This document shows, one piece after another, positions 22,201 to 32,900 of a stretch of DNA of 64,000 nucleotides. The notes below the pieces were generated by a model that was not told where the DNA came from, made no database searches, and was given only the letters and a program-made list of their open reading frames with translations. The stretch comes from Prorocentrum cordatum (taxonomy: Eukaryota > Sar > Dinophyceae > Prorocentrales > Prorocentraceae): assembly GCA_963575745.1 (NCBI GenBank), contig CAUYUJ010009535.1, positions 370,809 through 434,808 on the forward strand, written 5' to 3'. Made by a program: the position numbers and the translations under genes. Every line of letters begins with the position of its first letter. Position 1 is the first letter of the stretch.

Positions 22201-25200
22201 GCTGATCGAGGTAAGGAATAGCCGCTGGCGGCTCTGCGGCCACCCGAACAACCTCGGGTCGAGCACGGCCGGGAACGTGAAGTACCCGATCTCCTCCAGG
22301 TTGTGCCTCAGCGCAGGGATGGATGGGTGGATGGGGGTGGTGAGCAAGAGAGCCAGGAGCCGCCCGAGAACCACCCCCACCCAAGCCAGCAGGAGGACGA
22401 CAGCGGGGACGGGAGGGAAGGAGGAGGAGGAGGAAGAAGAGGAGGAGGAAGAAGAGGAGAAGGAGGAGGGGAGGAGGAGGAGGAGGAAGGAGGAGGAGGA
22501 GGAAGAGGAGGAGGAGAATTAGGAGAAAAAGGCCCGTAACGGCTGACCGACCCACATTCGCCTCCTCCAATGCTGCGTCCCCGGCATCACCGTTGTCCTC
22601 TCTCATCTCTCCTCACACCTCTCGGCTCTACACACCCCTCCAATCTGCTGGGGCGACGACATGCAACATGCCAGGTTGGACTGGTGGATTGTGAGAAGCT
22701 CGTTCGTGACAGGGTCCTTCGGCACCTCCATGAGGGACGCCACGTTTTCGGAAATCAGGAAGTCGCTCTGCTCGGCCACCTGACGATAGCTGGGCGTTTT
22801 ATGAAACTACACACGACGACCTTCTAGATTCTAATCTCCAGTATGGTACCCAGTACTGAGTACTGAGTACTGGGTCATCGCGAGGCCTGCAAAACCAATC
22901 CGAGGCTAACGGCTAACAGCTAAAAAGCTAACCACGCGTGACATGTCCCAGGCCGTGGTGAGTAGTTTCTGCGGGCGCGACCTCTGGTTTCTGCAGGAAC
23001 TCTATCACCTTCTGGAACGCAGAACCCGTCCGCCCAGATCCAGACCTCACGCCAGATGAGACGTATTCCTTGCGGTTCGGGTTTCTGATGGACACGTCCT
23101 CCAGAGCGACATGAGGATGAACGATTGAAGGGGCAGGGTCGAGGGCCGAGGGGGTAGGGGCGTAGGGCCTGTAGGTTGAGGGCGTTGGCCGTGGGTGAGC
23201 GGTGAGCGGTAAGCGGTAGGCGGGTAGGTAGCGCACGGTAGCGCGTAGGCACCAGAAGGTTCTAGGCTCTAACCTCCCGAGGGGGACACTTGTGTTCCCC
23301 TTTCGTCATTCGAGTGGCCTCCTCGTCGCCGCGGCTGGACGCGACTCGAAGAAACTGTTCAGGGTTCAGGGTTCAGGGTTCAGGGGTGCGTGAGGGGTGG
23401 AAGGTGGAAGGGCGAAGAGAAGAGAGAAGAGTCAAGGGTGGTTAGAAGGCATGCCGACCCCAACGTTTCCTTGCGCGGAAAGCCGTCTAAGTACCCATCG
23501 GCTGCCGCTGGGAACGGATCCATCGGGGTGTCGACGCCAGCCAAGTCATTGGCGAAATCCAAAGCGGTGTCCTGGCACAACGTCTTGACGTCCCCAAACA
23601 GCGCGGACGGTTTCACCATGTCGCGCAAGAACTCGCGCTTGCTCGGGTCGATCTCGCTGCTGAAAGTATGATCGATAGTGAAGTCGATCTCGCCGAACTC
23701 TTCCACCAGCAACGGCTTCGCAACCTTCACGAGTGAAGCCAACGCCATGACGGCCACGTCGGTGCCCGCACACAACGTCCCCACCGGTGAGGACGGTGAG
23801 GCGTGAGGACAAGGGGAGGAGGGAGGAGGGAGGAGGGAGGGAGGGAGGAGGAGGGAGCAGGAGGAGGGAGGAGGAGAGGCGAGAGCGAGGGAGGGAGAGG
23901 AGAGAGTCGGACAGAGGAGAGAAGGAAGAAGGAGAGAGGAGGGAGGGAGGAGGGAGGAGGGAGGAGGGAGGAAGGAAGGGAGGAGGAGGGAGGAGGGAGG
24001 AGGGAGGGCACCGGGAGGAGGGAGAGGAGACGAGGCGTCCGACGAAAGGGAAAGGGGAAAAGGGCGAAGGGAGGACGCGCAGTAGGCCAGGAAGCGGATC
24101 AGGAAGCGCCTTCAGCACACGCTTGCACTTCATGAACTTCCAGATGTTGCGACGCAGGACAGGGCCGCAGCGGCGCAGCATGATCGGCGCCAGGGCCTCG
24201 ATGTAAGTCTCAGGGTCCTGGCTCGCCGTCGCTGTCACCTGTCATCACCTGCCGCCGCCGTCCACCGCCCGCCCCTCCACCCCGACGACTGCCACCACCA
24301 CCCCACGCAGCCCACCTGTAGGCCGTCACACCCTCCCAACTCCCCCCCACAGACTGTCACACCGCGCGCCGCACCCCCAGTAGACTGTCACAGCCACCCC
24401 CTGGAGGCCCTGGAGGTTGTCACAACCCCGCCATAGACTGTCACACGCACGCGCCGCAGACTGTCACAGTCACCCCCGCAGACTGTCACGCACCCCGCCG
24501 TGGCCTGTCACAGCCCCCCCCCGTAGGTTGTCACAACCACCCCGAAGACTGTCACATCCCCCAGCGCAGGTTGTCACAGACCCCCCCTGTCGTTGTCACA
24601 GCCCCCCCCCGTCGTTGTCACACACCCCCCCGTCGCCGTCACGACCCCCCTCCCGCCGCTGTCACATCACCCCCCCCGTCGTTGTCACAGCCCCCCCCCC
24701 GTCGTTGTCACACCCCCCCCCCGTCGTTGTCACACCTCCCCCCGTCGTTGTCACACGCCACCCCCCCCCGCTGTCACAACCCTGGGTTCTGGCCACCCCC
24801 GCCCCGTTTCGGAAGCGGCATCAGAACCCAGCAGCGCCCGATACATGGTCACGTTTTGCTGCAATTCCGAATTGTAGAGCGCCGAGGGCTGCGACAACGA
24901 CGGGGGGGTGGCTGTGACAACGACGGGGGGGGGCTGTGACAACGACGGGGGGGGGCTGTGACAACGACGGTGGGGGGCTGTGACAACGACGGGGAGGGGG
25001 CTGTGACAACGACGGGGAGGAGGTGTGACAACGACGGGGGAGGGTCGTGACAACTACGGCAGGGGGCATGTGACAACGACGGGGGGCGGCTGTGACAACG
25101 TCGGCGGGGGCTGTGACAGCGACGGGGGGGGGCTGTGACAACGACGGGTGGGGGGTCTGTGACGACGACGGGGGGGTGCGTGACAACCTACAGGGGTGGC

Positions 25201-27612
25201 TGTGACTACCTGCGGGGGGGTGCGTGACAGCCTACGGCGTGGGCTGTGACAATGTACAGGGAGGGGCCGTGACAGCATACAGGGGAGCGGGGTTAAGGTC
25301 TACGGTGGCGGGTGTGACAGTCTGCGGGCGCGTGCGTGGCAATCCGCTGGGGGGGTAGAGACAGTCTGAGGCGGGGGCTGCGACAGTCTACTCGGGGCGG
25401 AGGGTGGCGGTGACAGCGTGCTGGGAGGGTAGGGTGACCGGCTACGAGTCTACGGGGGGTGGGGTGACAGTCGTCGGGGGGGGTGGCATCGTCGACAAGA
25501 GTATGCGACGGCTGCGTTGAACCGACAGCGTTCGGAGGGAGGGGCTTGGGAGAGAGAGAGGGAGAGAGAGAGAGTGGAGGGGAGGCGGCGCATCCACATT
25601 TGATGGCAGCAGCATCGACGGAAACCTTGCAACCCTCTCCGACTCCCAACTCCTCATCCCTCACCCCCTTCATCCCTCAGCCTCCTCATCCTCACTGGCG
25701 AGGTGGCGCAGGTGCGGATCGGCGCGCCGCTGGAGGAGGTGGACCAGCTGCGCGACGGTCGGCGAGGGCGAGGGGGGGTGAGAGGCGAGAGGGGGGGAAG
25801 CAGAGGAGGAGGGAGGAAGGAGGAAGGGAGGGACGGAAGGAAGGAAGGAAGGAAGGAAGGAAGGAAGGAGGTGAGGAGGTGGAGGGAGGGAGGGCCAGCA
25901 GCGGTCCTTGAAACTCGCTGCTGTCGCTGCCGTAAGCTCGCCGTCCCAGAGGCTGTCGTCGATGTCGACCTTGATCACAGGGAACTGCTCCAGACAGGTG
26001 TAGGTGACAGGAGCCGGCCGCGGCCCCTGAGTGACGCGCGCTATCTCTGCTCCCACGCATCCCGCTCTCCCGCCCTCCGCTCTGCCTCCCTCGTCCAGAC
26101 CGCTCTCCCGCCCTCTTTCATCCTATGTCATATTATGTTATGTCACGTCCTCTGTCCGACGCATTCCCTCGCGCGTTTCTGGCTCGACCAGGACCCAAGA
26201 CCCAACCCCACAACGACCCCGCGAGCTGAAGCATTCATGCCTCCCCACCCCCCACCACACACACACGCACACCAGAGGAGGAGCAGATGTTGTGAGAGCG
26301 AGCCCGCCTGAGGCTGCAGCTGCTTCTCCATGGTGGCGATGCGCTTGTCCTTCTCACTCAGCTGGGTGCGCAGCTCCCTCTTCGCCTCTTTATCGGCCTG
26401 AAGCCTGGCCCTGACTCTGCGGACGGCGTTCTCTCGCGCCGCGGCACGCGTCAGCTCGACTTTGGCGTTGGCCTTGGCGACGGCCACTGCTGCTGCGGCT
26501 TTCGCCTTGGCCACCGCCCTGGCTGCAGCCTCCTGGGCCTTTTGCAGGGACGCATCCTGCCGCGCTTCTCTCTTGGCTTGAGCAGCCGCCTCCCGCTCTG
26601 CAAGCCGCTCTGTTTTAGCTGCCACGGCTGCTTCTTTAGCTGCCGCAGCTGCAGCCTTCTTCGCTGCCTTGGCGGCGTCCGCTTCCTCTCTAGTACGCCT
26701 GGCCCTGCCCTTGGCCGCCGCGTGCACAGTCGGTTCGGCCTCCTGCTCCTCAGGCCCCTCAGCAGCCGCAGACGCGGCCTCCTGCCCCTCAGTCACCACA
26801 GGCGCAGGCTCTGGCACTGGCGCGGTTTCCTCAGCTTCGGCGTCGGGATCACCAGCGACATGGGTCTCGTCACCGCCGCCTGTGCTGCCACCGCGACCCC
26901 CCCTGCCAGCCGACGTCCTGCCGCGCCCCCCGCGGCCGCCGCCGCCGCGGCCTCGACGACCTCCGCGCCCGCCTCCGCGCCTGCCTGAGGTCGCATTGGC
27001 AAGCTCAGTGTCCCCGGCATCTTCAGCGGGCGGTGCTGCAGCTGGCGATGCTGCTGCTGAAGTTGCTTCAGGCGGCGGCGGCGATGATGCAGCCGCCTTC
27101 GCCTTCGCCTTCGCCGTGGCCGTCGCCTTGGGCTGCGGCTGCGGCTGCGGCTTCGCCTTCGCAGCAGTCGCCCCCCTGCGACGCGGCAGCGGGGTCTGCG
27201 GTGCCATGTCAGCGTCCTCTGCGCTCTCGCCCCCAGCCAGTGCGACTGCGGCGGCCTCCTCCTCGGCGCGTGCCGGGGATGGCGATGGCACCAGCGCGGA
27301 TGGCGCGCTAGTGCGCGATGCTGCCGCCCTCTGCCTCGGCCGCGGCGTCACGTGCTCTGACTCGGGGGCGTCGACAGGGTCAGGTGCACGCAACTGTTCC
27401 TGCACAGCCATCGCTGCTTTCCGAGCTGAGCGGGTCTGAACACCTGGCGACGCCGCTGCGGCAGCGATACTGCTGCTGCTGGCGTCCTGGGTCTTGGCGG
27501 TCTGGCGGCGCCGTGGTGCACTCGGCGCACGCGACGCCAAGAGCTCTCGAATGGACGTCCTGGAGTCGGGTGCAACTGTGCGCGACGCCGCGCGAGCACC
27601 TTTTCTGGCCAT
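19270..27612 (-). CDS. C5 cytosine-specific DNA methyltransferase with long N-terminal extension
   Basis: About 13 exons: 27612-26313, 26026-25903, about 25757-25680, about 24240-24060, about 23784-23470, 23098-22982, 22779 to about 22640, about 22308-22096, 21532 to about 20732, 20602 to about 20377, about 20092-20020, about 19712-19560, and about 19345-19270 (TAG). Exon 1 encodes about 430 residues: Ala/Pro-rich, an RGG-type Gly-Arg block (about 26880-26990), then a Lys/Ala/Glu coiled-coil segment. The catalytic part has motif I (GTLCAGTDVAV), motif IV region (GFPRKDVS), motif VI (ISENVASL), motif VIII (LFGWPQSRQRLF) and motif X (LMDLAGNAFHGGC). A second RG-rich insertion (about 20810-20900) lies between motif VIII and the C-terminal lobe. 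The enzyme family methylates cytosine using a Cys in motif IV. Here the codon at 23475-23473 reads CGC (Arg), so activity is doubtful. A relic spliced leader lies 68 bp upstream of the ATG. Confidence 0.85.
20255..20345 (+). repeat. Intronic GGA-rich tract
   Basis: Short GAG/GGA-rich block between the methyltransferase exons at 20602-20377 and 20092-20020. Minor, but it marks the intron. Confidence 0.7.
21975..22070 (+). repeat. Short duplicated intronic repeat
   Basis: The segment GCCCTCACTCGTATCCGCAA occurs twice in tandem (about 21995-22015 and 22046-22065). The preceding TTTGAACCGC plus ATCCGCAAC recurs near 28405-28430, so this is probably a dispersed repeat. Confidence 0.7.
24300..25480. 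repeat. Large palindromic minisatellite (inverted arrays)
   Basis: The left arm (about 24300-24780) is a tandem array of about 22-26 bp units ending in TGTCACA plus a C run, for example CGTCGTTGTCACAGCCCCCC. The right arm (about 24890-25480) is the same unit inverted, GGGGCTGTGACAACGACG. Variant units are also arranged symmetrically: inner units carry CGTTGTCACA/TGTGACAACG, and outer units carry AGACTGTCAC/GTGACAGTCT and TAGGTTGTCAC forms. The centre (24781-24890) is unique sequence with its own inverted repeat, CTGGGTTCTG...CAGAACCCAG. The array sits in an intron of the methyltransferase gene. Confidence 0.9.
25838..25870 (+). repeat. (GGAA)n microsatellite
   Basis: Run of GGAA tetranucleotides in a methyltransferase intron. 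Confidence 0.9.
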
Positions 27613-27679
27613 GCTGAGTACCAAATTCGAGCGGCAAGCGGGTGACTCAGGCAGTGTGGCGTTGACGAGTTGGATCGTG

Positions 27680-27698
27680 CTCGGGCCAAATGGCTAGT
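27680..27698 (-). other. Relic spliced leader upstream of the methyltransferase
   Basis: The minus strand reads TAGCCATTTGGCCCGAG, matching TAGCCATTTTGGCTCAAG with one deletion and two substitutions. It is 68 bp upstream of the ATG at 27612 and in the same orientation. Confidence 0.6.
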
Positions 27699-28363
27699 TG
27701 TTTGAGAAGGGGGGAGGGGGGGGGTGGCGATGGATGTCGACACCCAGATGGAAACATAGATAAAGGATAAGTCTGAGAAAGAGGGAGGGTGTAGAGAGGA
27801 GGTGGTGGAGGGTAGGATGATCGTAGAAATGAGCCAAACGGGGTAGCGCCAGGCAGGGATAGTGCGCTTCACGAGTGCGTAGCGATGGAGAGAAAGGAAT
27901 CGAACAGACAGAAAGAGAGAGAGGGGAGGAGAGAGGGGCGGGTGGCACATCCACCAACCGACCGAGGTTGCCTGCGCTGGGGCACCTCGCTGCACCTGTT
28001 GAAGGACCCCATCCCGAGGCGCTCCCCCATCTTCAATCTTCAATGCTGGTGCCAGCTCAGGAGTAAGGAGCATGCTTTGTTGTCACTCGCTGAGACAAAG
28101 AAGGCATATCAGGCGTGAGCTGACAACTGGCATCGAACAAGCAGACACAGACACAAGAGCAGACCTGATCCAAACTGCCCTTATCTTATCTTCTGTTTGC
28201 TCGTCTTATATTTCATCAGCGAGAGAGTGCCAGAACGGTCTTCCTTCCCCCTCCCCCCCTGGGCCCTGGGCCAAGGAAATCTGAAAGTTGAGCATGGCGG
28301 CCCTGAGCGAGGGGAGGCCTGGGCTGGGCGGGATCTCGGGCGGGGGGGGTCGAGACCGAGGGT

Positions 28364-28394
<31 letters not shown>

Positions 28395-29935
28395 CCTAGA
28401 CGAGGTCTCCCTTTGAACCGCTTATCCGCAACGGCCGCGTGCTACATATCTCTGCAGCCCTTCGAGGACGAGGAGGAAGAGGAGGAGGGATGAGGAAGAG
28501 AAGGCGAGGCGGAGAAAGGGGGTAGCCGGGTAGCAGGTGGAAGTAGGAGGAGGAAGGAGGAAGGAAGGATGAAGGATGAAGGAGGAAATGACGAAGGAGA
28601 AGATTCGGGAATGAGGAGAAGCGGCAAGACAGCCTGCATGTTTGCCATTTGCACCTCGCACCTCGCCACGCCGCTGACGCAGCACTGCCCGTCTGGCATG
28701 GGCGTGCGCGAACTCGACCGCACCCTAGAGTAGAGAGGAGCGGCCAGGCGGCTGTTGGTCACCTGCCCCTCTCTGCGCATGCGCTGCTGCTGCAGGCGCT
28801 GGAGGGCAAGGGACAGGGCGGCGAGGTGCTGGCTCGACCTACGACACCTGCGGCGTACGACGTACGACTAATGCGGCTGAGACGCGCTGCTGCGAGTAGG
28901 GCGGCACCCCCTGCGCCCTGCATCGATCCCGAACAAAACGCCACGCGCGATCGGCGTGTCTGTCGCTGCATCGCAGCCGCTGAAGTCGGAGAGACTGCCG
29001 AGGGGAAGCGGAGGAGGTTTCAGGTTTCACCATCTTGGATCTTGCCCCCACCCGCCGTCCTTGCGGTTCCAAACTCCGCACCATATATCAAATGGCCCCA
29101 GGCGATTCGATGATTCTGGGGGCCTGGCTGAGAGCAGAGAGCGGGCGACTGCGGACAGACATAATCCCTGATCGCAAACAAGGCGCGAGGCGGGTTCGGT
29201 TCGTCCGAGAGGAGATTGAGCAATCAAACAATGAAACAATGTGGTGCGTGGCCTGTCTTTGCGACGGTCGCCGTCTCTGAGTTAGGAATAACCACTGCTC
29301 ACTCTTCTCCCAGATCTCCTACTTACTAACTAACTACCGATTCTACCAACGACCTAACTACCTGAAATTCCCTGCCAAGACCACTCTGGGCAGGGGGGCA
29401 TGCTGGGCAGCGGGCAGGGGGCCGGGCCGGGCCGGCCAGGCGGACATGCGGTTCGGCGACTGCATGATCACGATCACCGTCGGGGACGCGCTGGCACAGG
29501 GCGCCTAGGCCGCCGCTCTGCACCCTCTACCCTCTACCCCCCCCCCCCAGAATGAAAGCAGCAGCAGGAGAAACCGCAACAGCAGCATATCCGACGAAGG
29601 AGGGACGCAGAGAGAATGAGGTGATGAAGGGGTGAGGGATGAGGGGTGAGGAGCGAAGGCTGCAGAGCAAAGGGTGAGGGCAGAGGGGTGAGGGGTGAGG
29701 GAGGGGCGAGGCTGCGGAGCAATACCAAAAAACATAATAACGCTACACAGGTGTGACAAGTGTGGACACCGTACGCGTGCTGCTGCATAGCGCATAGCAC
29801 GGTGCGAACAATCTGGGTCCAGGCTGGGTGACTTGAGGATCTTGAGGTCCGTGGAGAGGCTCCGGGGCGGGGTCCTTCGCGAGGGCGGGGGTCTTGCGCG
29901 CTCGACCCCTCTGTCTTCCCCGCAAACGCGGGGTG
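27699..29935. other. Intergenic DNA, no supported gene
   Basis: This lies between the stop of the large orphan gene at 29936 and the relic leader of the methyltransferase. It contains a 30-base poly-G run (28364-28393), a TTTGAACCGC repeat fragment (28405-28430), and a GAG-rich tract (28460-28610). ORFs here look like shadows or low complexity. Confidence 0.5.
28364..28393 (+). repeat. Poly-G run of 30
   Basis: Uninterrupted G homopolymer next to other G-rich sequence. It could form a G-quadruplex, and its exact length is doubtful in any assembly. Confidence 0.9.
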
Positions 29936-32900
29936 CTACGTGCACGCGCGCTGGCCAATCTGAGCGAAGCACCGCGAAGCTGTCAGATCCTCGCTCATCT
30001 GCAAGTGCTGCAGCGCGGACGTGTTGCGGCCGTTCGCCAGCCACTCGTAGACATCCCTCATGGCGGCGTCCTCGTCCCAATTGTACCTCCACAGCGGAGG
30101 GCGGAGGGCGGTGGGTGGACCGTTGACATCTTCCTAGCGTGCGTCTTCCTCCCTCTTCCCGCCTCCCTCTTCCGCCTCCTGCCTCCCGTTTGTTCTGGCC
30201 CTCCAGTTATTGCTTCTGAGATTCTACGATTCCAAGTTCTAATTTACATTGGGTGCCCGAACATTTCATCGCGCATCACGTTTACAATTTACACTTCCCG
30301 GGAACCAAGACAGGTTGACCATGCAGCTGCAGCCCTTCTTGTCACCAGGCCGCTTGTGGACAAGGCACTCCATCTTGTAGGTCCGCCCCCAGACAAAGTA
30401 GAGCTTGCCAATGTCCTTGTACTTCGCCTCTGCGTCAGCAGCGCTGCCAGGCACTGGTGACCTCGGCAGGAGGAAAGGCTGGATGGAAGAAACAGGAGGA
30501 AGGACCTGGACACCAGGAGGAGGGAGGAGGGAGGGCGAGAGTGAGAAGATCACAACGAAGGGAAGGGCCGGGAAGGGTCAAGGAGGATGAGGATGGGGGG
30601 GGGGAGGAGGAAGAAGGAGGAAGGGAAGGAAGGAGGAGGGAGGGAGGGGGATGAGGAGCAGCCTCCTCCTCCTCACCTCACTCCTCCTCCCTCCTCCTCA
30701 TCCTCCTCCCCCTCCTCCTTCCTCCTCCTCCTCCACCCCCTCCCTCCTCCTGCTCTTCTTCCTCCTCATCATCATCCCACCTCCCTCCTCCGCGTCGTCA
30801 TCATCATCCCTCCTGGTCCTCAGGTCCTCCTTCATCCTCATCATCCCTCCTCCTCCGCAGAGGTCGGAGGACCTCAAGTCTTGCACGGCGCGCGGGAAAC
30901 GAATCCCAGGCACCCGCAGGGAGAGGCTGTCGAGGAACAAGGGCAGCGACATATCAGCAAGCACGCGATCGTCCCCAATCTGCGGCGGCTCAGGCGGCGG
31001 AGGCACAGGCGGCGGCGGGGGTGCTTCGACAAGAAGATCCTCAACATCCTCGACCTGATAGACCTCGACGTGATGGTCATCATCCGAGTTGGCGTCGTCG
31101 ATGAGCTCGAATTCGTGCTCGCCAGGGGCGTTGACGAGCTCCAGCTCCGGCGGCTCCTGGCCCACATCGCCCTCGGGTCCGTCGCCTGCTGCGTCAGGGT
31201 CTGCCTGCTCGCCCTCCTCGCGCTCAGCAGCTGCCGCCTGCTCGAACTCGAATCCGTCTGCATCCATAGCCTTCATCAGGTCGATGGCGCTATCCTTGGG
31301 CATGAGCCCAGCAAGCACTGCGAGGTCCAGGCCAGTGCTGGGATTCAAGATGTCAGAGACATAGTCCATGGCAGGGTCGACAGCTTCCCCGCCGTCAGGA
31401 GCAGCATCTTGCGGCACTTCACCTGCTGGAACTCGTAAGTTGCGGTCGCGCGCCACTGAGCCAAGCCAACTGTGCACCGCCGTCACGAGATATTTGCTGA
31501 TGTCGGCACGGTCAGAAGTAGGTACTGTTGGGCAAGGAAGAAGGGGCAGCAATAAGAAACCCAAGAAGTCAGAAGCCCGGGCGGCCCCTCTGTGAACTGT
31601 GAACAAGAACAGTGGAGGGAGGATGGAGAGCAGGAGAGGATGAGAAGATGAGAGGAGGAGGAGGAGGAGGAGGAGAGCCTGAGGAGGCGGGCGGGGGGAT
31701 GCGGGATGGAAGAGGGAGGATGATAACGACGACGACGACGCAGGACACGGGGGCCAGGACCCACGAAGATGGTTGAGGCTCTCTTGGAATGAAATTAGCA
31801 GTCGATCCCATGGGAGCCAGAATCCTCAGGACCGAGACCTAGACCCCTCCAGGGCCTAACCTAACCCCTATAAGTCCCTGACCTGGAAACCAGAAGCGGC
31901 GAATAGCGAAAAGCCCTGTGTGTTTGGGTGGTCGGTGGTTCGTGGTCGCGAATGTTGTTTGCGCCAGGTCCTACGCCGCTCACGTCTGGGATGGTGTGCG
32001 ACATCCTGTGCACTCGAATGCGCTCGACCGGCGTACCATTCAGCACGTCCAGCGCAATGAAACCAGCGAGGTCGCGACTGTCGCGGATGTCGTACATGCC
32101 AGCCCTGCTATGCACGATGAACCTGGCGAACATGTACTCGTATGCAGACGGGTGTGGTTCCACGTACGGCTTGCGAGCAAGCACCATTTGGAATGGAAGG
32201 ACAGGCGGATTAGTAACATGATCCAGCATCACAAACGATTGGTGAGCAGCGTGCCTGCCGTAAGAGCACATCGCGAAGCACAGCACGACGTAAATAGTCT
32301 CTGACGGCGAGCCGACAGGGTCACCTTTCTTGCTGACGCTAATGCGGAGCATGACATCCTCAAGCACGTCCGCGGGCTTGAACGTGTCGAAGATGTGCAC
32401 AAGGTCGGATGCAATCTTTCTCGTCGATGGTTCGTTCCGAATGCAAATGCCCTTGCAACACATCCCGTAGTCGACCTTCGCAGGGATCTGCGCGATACCG
32501 TCTACGCCGTCTGTCTGTAGCACCGTGGTGCGTTCGATCAACTTGGCGGCTTGCGCATCGACTCCACATCCTTTCCCGCGCAAGGCCGCCTCAAGTACAG
32601 ACGGCAGTAGCGGTGAATTGGGCGACTCGCTGAACTCTTCGAACCCGCGCGACTGGACGTCCGCTGGCAGCAGGGGCCTGTTACCCTGCGCAGCAAGCTC
32701 AGTCATCTCCGTCTCCTCGCTGGGGAACATGCCAACAAGTACATCGTCGACCAAACGTCTCCGCGGCTGACCTGGCAGAGCCTGGGGTGGCCCGGCTGGC
32801 GCTGGCGGCTGCTGGGGAGCAGCAGCAGCAGCCGCAGCCGCATCAGCAGCTGCCGATGCTGGCCCTGGGGGCGCTGGCAGTGCCAGCATGGGCTGCGGCG

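Noticed and set aside
25054-25278. Histidine/cysteine-rich ORFs over the minisatellite that look like repeated zinc fingers.
   Set aside because: They are translations of the tandem DNA repeat, present in several frames, without linker or motif conservation beyond the DNA unit.
24300-25480. CRISPR-like regular spacing of TGTGACAACGACG units.
   Set aside because: The spacers are just variable G or C runs, the orientation inverts in the middle, and the window is eukaryotic. It is a minisatellite.
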